64,000 nt of DNA. Origin: Azolla caroliniana. Taxonomy: Eukaryota; Polypodiophyta. Shown piece after piece: positions 39,775 to 50,142 of this stretch. The position numbers and the translations under genes were made by a program. The notes below the pieces were generated by a model, which ran no database searches, had not been told where the DNA came from, and worked only from the letters and a program-made list of their open reading frames with translations. The stretch is taken from positions 8,308,001 to 8,372,000 of the forward strand of contig JBHGNT010000017.1 of the NCBI GenBank assembly GCA_043228905.1, read 5' to 3'. Position 1 is the stretch's first letter. Each line of letters starts with the position of its first letter.

Positions 39775-42774
39775 GTGAAACCAAGGAGCGAAAAGGTACG
39801 AAGTGGGCATTTAAGAGACGCCACGCTACTTAATACTAAATTGGTACACGACGTGTGCATGCTCGAAAAAGGCGCCAAAACGCACAAAGAAGAAGCAGAA
39901 CGCATGGAGACCTTTTCATTTCGCGAGCCAAGAAGCACAGAAGCACCAAGACAGTGGAAGCTGAGCAAACGCGAACCTGCACGCAGAGAACCCCCACGTT
40001 CAGAACGCTCTCTCTCTCGTCCTCACTCTCATCACCACTCTACCTCGCCCTCTTTCCTCGACCTCAAAGCAGACATGGAACCACAAACGCTGTCAGAAGC
40101 GGCCAGGAAATGGTTCAGGCAACACGGACTGGAGGGCTTCTTGGCCATCATGGAAGCACCACCGCACAGAGAAGCCGACCAGGTCATCAAGGAGCTCGAC
40201 AAGGAAGTCATCACCGAGGAAGCGATCCGTGCGCTAACAGGCCTTCCGGAGGGAGGAATTTTTCAGATTGATAATCCAACCTCGGAGCAACTCACCCGAT
40301 ATTTCGGTGAGTACTCTGTTGCCGGCAAAGGCTATCGAACACAGGGCGGCGAAGATCCGCTGTTCAGGGAGATAGCTCGAGTGCTCCATGAGTACGGCCA
40401 CGTGTACCCCCGACCCCCTGTCATGCCAAAAAATCGGGCAGGGATGATCATAGCCACCTATGAAGGGACCAAGGTGGATTGGCCGGTGTTGATTGCAGAC
40501 GGTTTGTGCGTGGCAATCGACATGGTACGAGGAAAGGACGGCAAGGAGGGCCGGAAGCTGTGGCATGCCGTAGCTCAGTGGGTAACATTGCTCGTGCCGC
40601 CGGTCGAGACCGTTCAGCCAAAGAAGCGGCCAAGAGTATCGGAAGGAAGCACCTCGAAGCCGGCGTCCAAACGACAGCAGCTGCTGGCGTCGAAGGCGAC
40701 GAAAGGGAAGAAACGGGTCCCAGAACCGGAGGAGGTGTCACCGGTCCGACCCGTCAAGATAACCATACGGAGACCGGGACAGAAGGAACCGGAACCCTTG
40801 ACGGCACAGAAACATGTCGTGACACAGGAAGAGGAAACGGAGGAGCCAGAAGAGCACCTCCAACGACGGTCAAGAAGTAGGACCGCCGAGACAGGAGGGG
40901 AGCGGTCGTACCCGCGAGAGGCAGAAACGCCCCCAACTCAACCTGAGCAAACCACAAGGGAGGAACCGGAACCGGTGCGTAGGGAACCGGTCTTGTCGAC
41001 TTCTGTAGAAGAAGTCAGTCCAACGGCTCCGGAGACGGCGAGAACCGGAACTCAACAGCCGGCGAGCCCAGCCAGCACACACGGCGGCCAAGGAGTAGAA
41101 CCAGAACGGCATATGCAGGCACTCAGGCCAGACAATTCCACAGGGAATGAGCCGACCCGACCAGTACAACAACAAGGCACTAGTAGCATGTGGCTACGGT
41201 GGGTAGGCGAGCAAATCGCCGGAGTGGTCGAATATATAGAGGCGGAAGAGAGAGCGCACCAGGAACGGTTGCTCGTCACAACCGTAGATCTAGAGACGGC
41301 CCGGTCCAGAATCCGGAGCCTTGAACAAGACTTGGACAGGGTCACAAGGGAAATGGCTCAAATCGCTTTGACAACACAAGTCCAAGCACCGGTGACTCCG
41401 GGCAATGTACAGAATAAAGCGACAGATCAACCTGTACATAGCAATGAGACCCCGGCAACGGAAACCGTTCCAGAGAGAAATGCGGCACAAGCCCAAGAGC
41501 TTGCGGATTTAAAGGATGAGCTAGCTGCCCAAGAAGCGCTGAGGAGCCGTGAAAGAGAATTGAAGACGGCAGCAGAGGCAGAACTCAAAAAGACTGCGGA
41601 GAATCTACGCCGGGCCGAGGAGAGCTTACGGAAAGGCCACCAAGCGTACGACCGGCTGAAGGAGGAGAAGGAGAAAATGCTGCAAGAGAAGGAGAGGCTC
41701 CGGAGGAACGCCGAAACAGAAGTAGAGCGCCTGAAAGAGGAACTCCGGCAGGTAAAGGACCGGGAGGACCGGAACCATCGCCAGATCAACGGCAAGCTCA
41801 AACAAAAAACGGAGGAATTTGAGCAATTGCACCGGGAGTATAAACGGTTGCAAACGGAGCACAAGGAACGGACGGATGAGCTCCGGCAAGCAGTTGATCG
41901 GACCGCAACCGCATTCGCCAAGGAACAAGCGGAAAACAGAAGACGGTTGGAAGAGGCGGAGAAGGTTCGGACAGAGCTCCTCAGGCAACAGCAGGCGGAA
42001 AAAGAAAGAGCGGCGGAGGTACTGCAGAGGCTGCAAACGACATATCAAGGGCAGCTGACGCGCTACAGAGAGCAGGCGGAGGATACGGCAAATCTCATCA
42101 AGCAGTTGAAGGAGGAGCGACAAGTGGTGGAAAGCAGAGCACAAATGGGAGCAAGTCGCATCCAGGATATCATGCGGGCCTGGTTGAACCAGACCAAGAG
42201 CTTGATTGACAACGGGTCCGTCAAATGGTGGACTAAGTGGGCCACGAACGCGGCGGAACTCCAATTGCTCCGGGCCGACGTAGAGAACCGGCGGAAGGAG
42301 GGAGATGATTGCTATATGCTGAATTCTGAAGATTTCACCGGCATAAGAGATGAGCTGGCCGAAGACTTTCAAGCCTTGGCAGAGGACCAACTAGAGCAAG
42401 TCCGGCAACTTGTAGCTCAGCTGGACGATGACAGGCTGGAAGCGCAGATCCAGTTTGAAAGCTATGAGAGGTCCCGGATCCGGGGAGAGAAAGAACGAGA
42501 ACCAGTTACGGTCAACCTCAGTGATGAGGAACCGTTACTGGAAGGAGACCGGACCGGAAGCAGTCAAACGGAGATGCCGGAGCCAGAGAGACAAACGGAG
42601 CAGCCGGAGTCAGCGAAACAAACGGAGCAGCAGTAGCAAGCAGAGCAGCCGGAGCAGCCTCAGTCCCAACCGCAACCACAGCAGCAGCAGCAAGCACAGC
42701 CGCAGCAACCACAACCGGAAGAACAAGTGGAAATTCTTGAACAAAGTATTTTGGACAATTTGGGTGAACAATGA
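39775..42774 (+). CDS. Element N additional ORF: coiled-coil protein (853-953 codons to a TAG, about 46 more to TGA)
   Basis: A long plus-strand frame between integrase and the 3' LTR, not part of a standard gypsy genome. The first ATG is at 39775. The ATG at 40075 (context GCAGACATGG) follows a CT-rich leader and is the better start. Residues after it (MEPQTLSEAARKWFRQHG ... LTGLPEGGIFQIDNP ... VHEYGHVY-like LHEYGHVYPRP ... VDWPVLIADGLCVAIDMV) form a compact globular domain reminiscent of plant transposon-associated (mobile-domain-like) proteins. A basic Lys-Arg segment, a Pro/Glu/Thr-rich stretch and about 350 residues of heptad-rich coiled coil (EEKEKMLQEKERLRRNAE, EVERLKEELRQVKDRE) follow. 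The tail is Glu/Gln-rich. TAG at 42634 interrupts a Gln-rich run; the frame continues to TGA at 42772. Function unknown; a structural, Gag-accessory or nuclear-targeting role is only a guess. Confidence 0.85.
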
Positions 42775-42826
42775 AGGGGCCGAGAAGGGTTCGACGTACA
42801 AGGTACTGTCCCACGGGCGTGCCATG

Positions 42827-43246
42827 TGTTACCGGCCGGCAAGGAGTCCAAAATACGGAGTGAAGGAATTAATTAGATATGGTTGTAAATGAGCATAGTG
42901 TGGACGGACGGACTGGAAACGGTATGCCGTTCCAGATCCGGACGGATCCCGAATAGGTGCGAGAGGCACCGTTTTGTACTACGGGCCGGAAACCTATTTA
43001 AAGGCCCGGACCCCATTGTAATCGCAACGGATAATTAATAGAGCTTATGATGTTTATACTTCTGTCTTGATTTCCGTTCTGTAATTACTGTTATATCTTA
43101 CGCGTGTAATTAACCAAAGCATTCTAATCGTGTAACCTACGTAAGTTGGTGTAATCGTTGAATCTTAATCCTATGCCGTAATCACCCTTTGGTGAAGTGT
43201 CTCCGTGACACCTTGTGTTAGGCCTTGTCCGGCTAAGCGAATAACA
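42827..43246 (+). repeat. 3' LTR of gypsy element N
   Basis: A 420-bp copy of 33449-33868, followed by the target duplication GTACC (43247-43251), after which LINE ORF1 resumes in frame. TATTTAAAG is at 42995-43003. The upstream purine run AATGAAGGGGCCGAGAAGGG (42770-42789) is the best PPT candidate, although it ends about 37 bases before the LTR. Confidence 0.97.
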
Positions 43247-43251
43247 GTACC

Positions 43252-43750
43252 CTAACATTTTCCCGAGTGTTTGTGCATCCTCGTCCGGGGATGCACCTTC
43301 CTTCAGCCCAGTGACACGCACATTTAGGCGTCGGGCCTGACGCACTTTCTCCTCTTCGAGGGTGGTATTAACAATATTTTCATCCTTTATTTCTTTTTTA
43401 ATGTTTCTTTTAACCACATCTACCCAACCCGTTTTTGCTAACTCTCTGTTATTTTTAACCTCCTCTTTAACTTTTTTGATCTCATCTTTTATATCCTCTA
43501 TGGAGGATATTTCACCGTCCTCTCGGGATACGTTGATGTCATTAAGTTGTTGTTTGAGGTTTGTGTTTTCCTCTTTAAGTTTTTCTATTTCAGCCTTGAG
43601 GGTGTCTTTTTCCTCTCTATCTTTTTTCTTGTGGGTTTCGGCGTCTTTCACCCATTTCTTCATATCCATCTCTTGTGTATACTTGTCCAAAAAGTCCTCC
43701 TTACTTATAGCCTCGTCTTGTGTATACTTGTGTTCCTTTCGTTTAGACAT
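43252..43750 (-). pseudogene. LINE ORF1, N-terminal part (coiled coil and RRM start)
   Basis: Minus-strand frame beginning ATG at 43750 (MSKRKEHKYTQDEAISKEDF). It is a Lys/Glu-rich coiled coil (EKDTLKAEIEKLKEENTNLK, EDIKDEIKKVKEEVKNNREL), then NVRVTGLKEGASPDEDAQT, which fits an RRM-like fold of L1-type ORF1 proteins. It is cut by N at KMLGY; the remainder lies at 33153-33443. Reading continues across N once a single GTACC is kept. The frame has no stop before the insertion point. Confidence 0.88.
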
Positions 43751-43801
43751 TGTACTATCAATAAGAAAAGAAAAGAAAAGGATAAAATAAATGGGTTCGA
43801 G
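43751..43801 (-). other. Short LINE 5' end before ORF1
   Basis: Only about 50 bases separate the ORF1 ATG from the junction with the M2 LTR, containing an AAAAG-rich run. Either the LINE has a very short 5' UTR or it is slightly 5'-truncated. Confidence 0.6.
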
Positions 43802-44101
43802 ACAGAGAGAGAGTGAGAGAGAGGAAGAGGTCGTTGCCTTTGTTGTAACCGCCGCCTGTGGCGAAGATAGAAAGCTCGAGATCGTTGCTTCGGTGCTTTA
43901 CCATTTTGTACATTCTGACATAGTGATAGTTTGCAGTCTATGGGCTGCCGTGGTTTTTCCCGTATTTGGGTTTTCCACGTAAACATTCTGTGTACTCTTC
44001 TCTTCACTGTGTCGTGTCTTCATTCCCCATTTTTCTGTGTTTTATGATTCTAAGCTCGGTTGTGGCCGAGCGTTGTTCATCAGGAGCGTGTGTTCCTGTC
44101 A
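43802..44101 (+). repeat. 5' LTR of M2 (family 2), right part
   Basis: Resumes ACAGAGAGAGAGTGAGAG and ends ...GTGTTCCTGTCA, three bases before the PBS. It matches 48570-48864 of M2's own 3' LTR. Joined to 28850-29233 it gives an LTR of about 680 bp. Confidence 0.92.
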
Positions 44102-44104
44102 AAG

Positions 44105-44116
44105 TGGTATCAGAGC
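44105..44116 (+). other. Primer binding site of M2
   Basis: TGGTATCAGAGC, a perfect initiator-tRNA-Met PBS, three bases after the LTR. Confidence 0.93.
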
Positions 44117-44131
44117 GAAACGACACAGAAG

Positions 44132-47100
44132 ATGGACGAATCGTTGGGCAGCATGTTCAAGCTCACCGGCTCGAACTATTTAGTGTGGAAGTCAAAGATG
44201 AGGGACATGCTCGTGGTTAAAGATCTTTGGTTGCCAGTTCAGTTCGGGGACAAGAGATCGGACAAAATCAACGCCACGATATGGGAGGTGATGCACATGA
44301 AGACAACGACGTACATACGGTGCTTCATTGACATCAGCATATACAACAACTTCAATGAAGAGAGCAAGGCTCATGAGCTCTGGGAGAAGATCAACATTAT
44401 GTTTCAGAACAAAAATGTTGTTAACCAGGTTTCGGTACTCCGAAAGCTAGTAAGACTCCGGTACCAAGATGGCTCCAGCATGGCGGAGCACATGAATGCC
44501 TACCAGGGGTTGATACACAAGGCAACATCATTGGAAGTACCTCTTGCCAACGAGCTACTAGCGCTACTCTTGCTCGGTTCCCTCACGGATAGCTGCGAGA
44601 CGTTGGTTGTCACTTTGGGCAACGCTGGGCCGGAAGGGAAACGGTTATCCATAGCAAGAGTAAAGTCGAGCTTGCTAGATGAGAAGGCGCGTTAGAAAGA
44701 TATGGATACGAGCTCCGACTCCAAAGCGCTCCTTACCAAATCGGAACGCGGAAGACAAAGGAACCGTAGCCCCTAGAACCAGGAATAGTCGGGGACACGG
44801 TCAAAGTTAAGGGGGAGGCCTACTTGCTTCTATTGCGGCAAGCCGGGACACTTCTGGAAGAATTGTCGGCATTTACGAAAAGACAAGGAAACCGACGGCA
44901 CTGATTCGAAGCGGACACCAGACTGGAACGATAAAGAACAAAGGGGGCCGGACAGGAAGGGAACGAAGGCAATCGTGGCAAGTGAAGAGGAGTTGATGCT
45001 CATCTCCGAGGAGAGTGAGATAAACCTTGCCGGCGACGAGATGACCTAGGTGGTCGACTCCAGAATGTCGTTCCACGTTACCCCGGACCGGAAGTGCTTC
45101 TCATCCTACTAAGCCGGTGATCACAGCTGTATCCAGATGGGGAACGAAGGTACATGCCGAATTGCCGGCATAGGAGACGTGTGGTTGACAACACCAACCG
45201 GATGCAAGTTGTTGTTGAAGGATGTCCGACACGTTCCGGAGGTTCGTTTGAACCTGATATCAGTCGGTCGACTAGATGATGAAGGCTACACGGGTAGCAT
45301 CTGGAATGGTGTTATGAAGTTCAGCAAAGGGAGCCTGATTGTGGCTCGGGCCCGGAAGGTAAACACACTTTACCTGATGAATGCCCAGTTATGTTCGGAG
45401 GAAGTGAACGTGGCATCCGACACTGCCGGTGAGCTGTGGCACAAGAGGCTGTGTCACATGAGCGAGAAGGGGATGAAGAGGCTTACAGACGACAACTTCA
45501 TTCCAGTGAAGAACGTGCACTTGGAGAAGTGCACTGATTGTCTGGCCGGAAAACAAAACCCGACCTCCTTCTGATCAAGGCCACCGGTGAGACGTAATGC
45601 ACCGCTGGAGTTGGTGCATATTGATGTATGTCAAGTGGACACGAAGTCACATGCAGGATCGCACTACTTCATGACGTTCATAGATGAACACAGCCGGAAG
45701 CTGTGGGCCACACCGTTGAAGACGAAGGATCAGGTGTTATTCGTCTTCAAAGAGCTCCAAGCGAGAGTGGAAAGAGAAACCAACCGGAAGCTGAAGGCGG
45801 TTCGAGCAGATAACGGAGGTGAATACCGGGGGCAGTTCGAGGAGTACTTTCGCTCGAAGGGAATTCGGCTCAAATTTACCATGCCGAAGACGCCGGAACT
45901 AAACGGGTTGGCCAAGAGGATGAACCAGACCATAATGGAGAGGGTTCGGAGTATGCTGGCGCATGCAAAACTACCCAAGAAGTTTTGGGCTGAGGCACTA
46001 TCGACGACAACATATGTGATAAACAGATCTCCCTCAGTACCCTTGGACGAAGACACGCCGCAGAAAGTATGGATCGGTAAAGAAGTGTTTTACCGGCATT
46101 TGAAGGTGTTCGGGTGTCTCGTGTATGTGCATGTTGCTAAGGATCGGAGAGGAAAGTTAGATCCAAAGACCCGGCCATCCATATTCCTCGGTTACGGCGA
46201 TGATGAGTTCAGCTACCGAGTGTGGGACCTGGTCAACAAGAAGGTATTCCGGAGTCGAGATATTATCTTCATGAAGGACAAGACGCTCGCCGACTGGGAG
46301 TCGGAGAAGAAGATAATGAACTCCGAGTCGACCGGTAAGGATCGATTCTACGATGAGCAGACCCAACCGACAAGAGACCGGTTAGCACTCAAGTAACCAG
46401 CGGATTACGGTGAGGATACCGAACCGGTAGAAGAAGAAGTAGAGGAAGCTGAAACCGGAACCGGCCAAGACCCCGAATCGGATTCGGATGAAAAGCAAAT
46501 GGAGGAGCCGGTTACCGAAGCCTAGAGACGGAGATATCCTCTTCGAGAGAGAAGGGCCCCCCGGAGATTTCCGGATGTAGAGCATGTGCTACTAACCGAT
46601 GAGGGGGAGCCAGAAAGCTTCGAAGAAGCGAAGGATGACACCCACAACCGAAAATGGTTAAGTGCCATGCATGATGAGATGGATTCCCTGCATGAGAATC
46701 ATACGTACGAATTGGTGGAGTTGCCGAAAGGAAAGCGGGTACTCCGAAATAAGTGGGTGTACAAGTTGAAACCGGGAGATGCCGGCAACCCCTCGAGATA
46801 CAAAGCCAGGATCGTGGTGAAGGGGTTCCAGTAGAAGAAGGGCGTGGACTTCGACGAGATATTTGCCCCAGTAGTAAAGATGACCTCCATCCGGACGGTG
46901 TTGAGTATAGCAGCAAGCATGAACCTCGAGGTAGTGCAGCTGGATGTGAAGACGACATTCCTTCACGGTGACCCTGAAGAGGAGATCTACATGCAACAAT
47001 CGGAAGGATTCGTTGAGAAAGGGAAGGAGCACTTGGTTTGCTGGTTGAAGAAGAGCCTCTACGGGTTGAAGCAGGCCCCCCGGCAATGGTACCGGAAGTT

Positions 47101-48178
47101 CGACTCCTTCATGACCGATCAAAGGTACCACAAGACAAAGGCCGATCACTGCGTGTTTGTGAAGATGTTCGAAGGAGGCGACTTCTTGATACTGCTTCTA
47201 TATGTGGACGACATGTTGATCGTCGGACGGGACCAAGCCAAAATACGAATGCTGAAGTAGGCTCTCAACCGAACCTTCTCAATGAAAGACTTGGGTCCGG
47301 CAAGACAGATGTTGGGGATGCATATCATCTGGAACCGGCCAAGGAAGCAACTATGGCTATCACAGGAGAAGTACGTGACAAAGGTGCTTCAACGGTTCAA
47401 CATGTCAGATGCGAAACCGGTCGGATCGACACTTTCAGCAAATTGCAGGTTATCCAGTAAGCAAAGCCCGAAGACGAAAGCAGAGAAGGCGGATATCATG
47501 AAGGTTCCATATGCCTCTGCTGTCGGGAGCTTAATGTACGCAATGGTGTGTACTCGACCAGATATTGGATACGCAATCGGAGTGGTGAGCCGGTTTATGA
47601 GCAATCCCGGCAAGGAGCACTAGAACGCAGTCAAATGGATACTCCGGTACTTGAAGGGCACTTCGAACATGTGTCTCCGATTCGGCTCCGGTAAACCTCA
47701 ACTTGACGGTTTTACCGATTCGGACATGTCGACTGATGTGGATACCAGCCGGTCTACATCCGGGTATGTAATGACATATGCAAGGGGAGCCGTTTTGTGG
47801 CAGTCGAGGCTGCAGAAGACGGTTGCGCTATCAACCACGGAGGCGGAGTACATGGCGGGTGTGGAAGCCGGCAAGGAAATATTATGGATGAAGGACTTCA
47901 TCGGAGAACTCGGTATCCAGCAAGATGAATACTGGTTCTACTACGACAGTCAAACTGCCATCTACCTTGCTAAGAATGCGGTCTACCATTCCCGGACAAA
48001 GTATATCCAGCGAAGGTATCACCGGATCCGGGAAAGAGTAGATGACCAAGTGTTCATGCTGACGAAGATCCACACGGTTGAGAACGGGTCAGATATGCTG
48101 ACCAAAGTACTGATACCTGACAAGCTGGATGCATGCCGGAAGCGGGTCGGACTAGTAAGACATCACATGCCGGAGTGA
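44132..48178 (+). pseudogene. M2: full-length family 2 copia polyprotein in one frame with nonsense codons
   Basis: About 1,350 codons from ATG 44132 to TGA 48176, all in a single frame with no indel. Gag (MDESLGSMFKLTGSNYLVW) is followed by the knuckle CFYCGKPGHFWKNC (near 44829), a protease with DSR in place of DSG (VVDSRMSFHVT near 45055), integrase (HKRLCHMSEK, HIDVCQVDTKS, RADNGGEYRGQ, LAKRMNQTIMERV), RT (LDVKTTFLHGD, YVDDMLIVG near 47200) and RNase H (TDSDMSTDVDTSRSTSGY, LSTTEAEYMAGVEA, SQTAIYLAKNA). At least eleven in-frame stops occur, among them TAG at 44693, 44774, 46523, 46832, 47258 and 47621, TGA at 45572 and TAA at 46394. The stop count without frameshifts is striking. Two stops (44774, 46523) recur at the same sites in O. 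Confidence 0.95.
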
Positions 48179-48188
48179 AGGGGGAGTT
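48179..48188 (+). other. Polypurine tract of M2
   Basis: AAGGGGGAGTT lies between the polyprotein TGA and the LTR start TGTTAGG. The same tract precedes the LTRs of O (57604) and M (50653). Confidence 0.88.
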
Positions 48189-48864
48189 TGTTAGGAAACA
48201 GGTCCCTCCGAATGGGAAGTGGGAAGACCCGGTGAGAACCGGATGAGGAGTACCTGGAAACGGAAGACCCGGCGAGAACTAGATGAGGAGTACCCGGCTA
48301 CGGAAACCCGGTGAGAACCAGATGTGGTGTACCCGGCAAGCGCCGGATGATGAGTACCCGGCTACGGAAAACCCGGTGAGAACCGGCTGAAGTGTGCCCG
48401 GCAAGCGCCGAATGATGCAGACCCAGTGAAAAGTGCTCACCAGATGAAGGGACATATTTGTAAATAGCCGAAAAGTCATATTAGTATAAATATGACTTAG
48501 GGCAAACAAAGAATAGAGATGTTATTGTTATTCTTGTTGGCGCAAGATTAGTGCGCGCAACTGGATACAGAGAGAGTGAGAGAGAGGAAGAGGTCGTTGC
48601 CTCTATTGTAATCACCGCCTGTGGCGAAGATAGAAAGCTCAAGGTCGTTGCTTCGGTGCTTTACCATTTTGTAAATTCTGACATAGTGATAGTTTGCAGT
48701 CTTTGGGTTGCCGTGGTTTTTCCCATATTTGGGTTTCCCACATAAACATCCTGTGTACTCTTCTCTTCACTGTGTAGTGCCTTCATTCCCTGTTTTTCTA
48801 TGTTTTATGATTCTAAGCTCGGTTGTGGCCGAGCGTTGTTCATCGGGAGCGTGTGTTCCTTTCA
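48189..48864 (+). repeat. 3' LTR of M2 (family 2)
   Basis: A 676-bp LTR from TGTTAGGAAACAGG to ...GTTCCTTTCA, followed by CAAAC (48865-48869), which matches the bases before the 5' LTR. The TATA box lies in a hairpin: arms AAGTCATAT (48473-48481) and ATATGACTT (48490-48498) around TAGTATAA. It contains diverged 54-bp minisatellite units near 48220-48440. Confidence 0.95.
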
Positions 48865-48869
48865 CAAAC

Positions 48870-48881
48870 TGGTATGAGAGC
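48870..48881 (+). other. Primer binding site of element M
   Basis: TGGTATGAGAGC, one base from the initiator-tRNA-Met PBS. It belongs to M, whose 5' LTR ends at 28846; M2 is wedged between the two. Confidence 0.88.
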
Positions 48882-48894
48882 TTGAGGTGGAAGC

Positions 48895-49978
48895 ATGGAA
48901 GGAGGTGTGAGTGGCTTCCTAGGAATGATGCTTCTAAACTCTCAGAACTATGCAGACTGGAAGATAAAGATGGAGGACCTTCTCATATTCAAAGACCTGT
49001 ACGAATCGATCGATAGAGCAGAAATACCCACGGGGGTATTGGAGTCGGAATGGAAACTTCTTAACAAAAAGGCGGTGGCCACCATCTGATAGTGCGTCGA
49101 TGTAAGTGTCCTTCAGGATGTGGCAAACGACTGAAATGCCCATGAGATGTGGTAGCAACTGTCAGGTCTATATGAGAGGAAGAACGCCCTCAATAAAACC
49201 TCACTGATGAAAAAGATTGTACGATTGAAATACAGAGACGGTGAGAGCATTGTCAAACACATCAACACATTCATGGGGTATGTAAATCAACTTGTTGCAA
49301 CCAAGTTCCCCCTTGACGATGCTATGTAGGCCATCCTGCTAATGTGCACACTATCGGATAGCTGGGAGAACCTGGTGGTTATTCTCAGCACCTCTTGTCA
49401 AGAAGAGAACTTGTCTTTACAAGCAGTGAAGACAAGCATCCTGAATGAGGAAGAGACAAGGGTTTCCTAGTCCAGTCGGAGTCAAATTTGACTCAACACA
49501 TCGGTAGAGGAAGGAACCAGCAAAGAAGTCTACCAACGAGAGAAAAGTCTCAAGCCAGGTCGAAGTTCAGAGGTAAGCTCGCATGCTTTTATTGTGGAAA
49601 TCCTGGAGATTTCCAGAAGGACTGCTGACACCTCAAGAAGGAAAAGAGTGTCAGTAATAATGTCGAAACTAGGAAGAATCCTAAAGAAAAGAACATTTCA
49701 GCCATTGCTACAAGCAATGAAGAACACTTGTTTATTTGTGAACAGACGAGTGCAAATCTTGCAAGTGAAGAATGCACTTGGGTAATCGATTCTGGTGCTT
49801 TCTTCCACATAACTTTGTTGAGAGAGTACTTCTCGACTTACAAAGCCGGTAATCATGGTTATGTAAAGATGGGTGACAGTGGGGAGTGAAAGATAGCCGG
49901 AATCGGAAGTGTCTGCCTGACGACGTCGACAGGGTGTTCACTGACTTTGAAGGATGTTCGACATGTCCCCGATATGAG
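48895..49978 (+). pseudogene. Element M: family 3 copia gag and protease
   Basis: Gag starts at 48895 (MEGGVSGFLGMMLLNSQNYA ... KIKMEDLLIFKDLYESID). It has the UBN2-like capsid (YERKNALNKTSLMKKIVRLK, ILLMCTLSDSWENLVVILS) and a knuckle whose third ligand context is CFYCGNPGDFQKDC, with His replaced by Asp (near 49580). The protease reads WVIDSGAFFHIT (near 49785) with an intact D-S-G, followed by the start of the pre-integrase region (LKDVRHVPDMRLNLIST). Stops are frequent (49087, 49115, 49155 region, 49327). At about 49980 the coding sequence gives way to a simple repeat; integrase and RT are absent. Confidence 0.88.
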
Positions 49979-50142
49979 ATTGAATCTGATATCGACTAGA
50001 AGACTGAATCTGATATGAGATTGAATCTAATTGAATCTGATATCGACTAGAAGACTGAATCCGATATGAGATTGAATCTGATTGAATCTGATATGAGATT
50101 GAATCTGATTGAATCCGATATGAGATTGAATCTAATACCTCG
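49975..50142 (+). repeat. GAATCTGATATGA tandem repeat at M deletion junction
   Basis: An irregular array of GATTGAATCTGATATGAGATT-like units (about 17-30 bp) and TCGACTAGAAGACTGAATC variants. It lies exactly where integrase and RT should be. The first unit overlaps the coding motif RLNLIST (AGATTGAATCTGATATCGAC), so it arose by local expansion at the deletion edge. Confidence 0.88.

Noticed and set aside
41052-42390. Antisense frames opposite the extra ORF of N
   Set aside because: Leu/Ser/Phe-rich mirror of a Lys/Glu/Gln coiled coil; typical antisense artefact.
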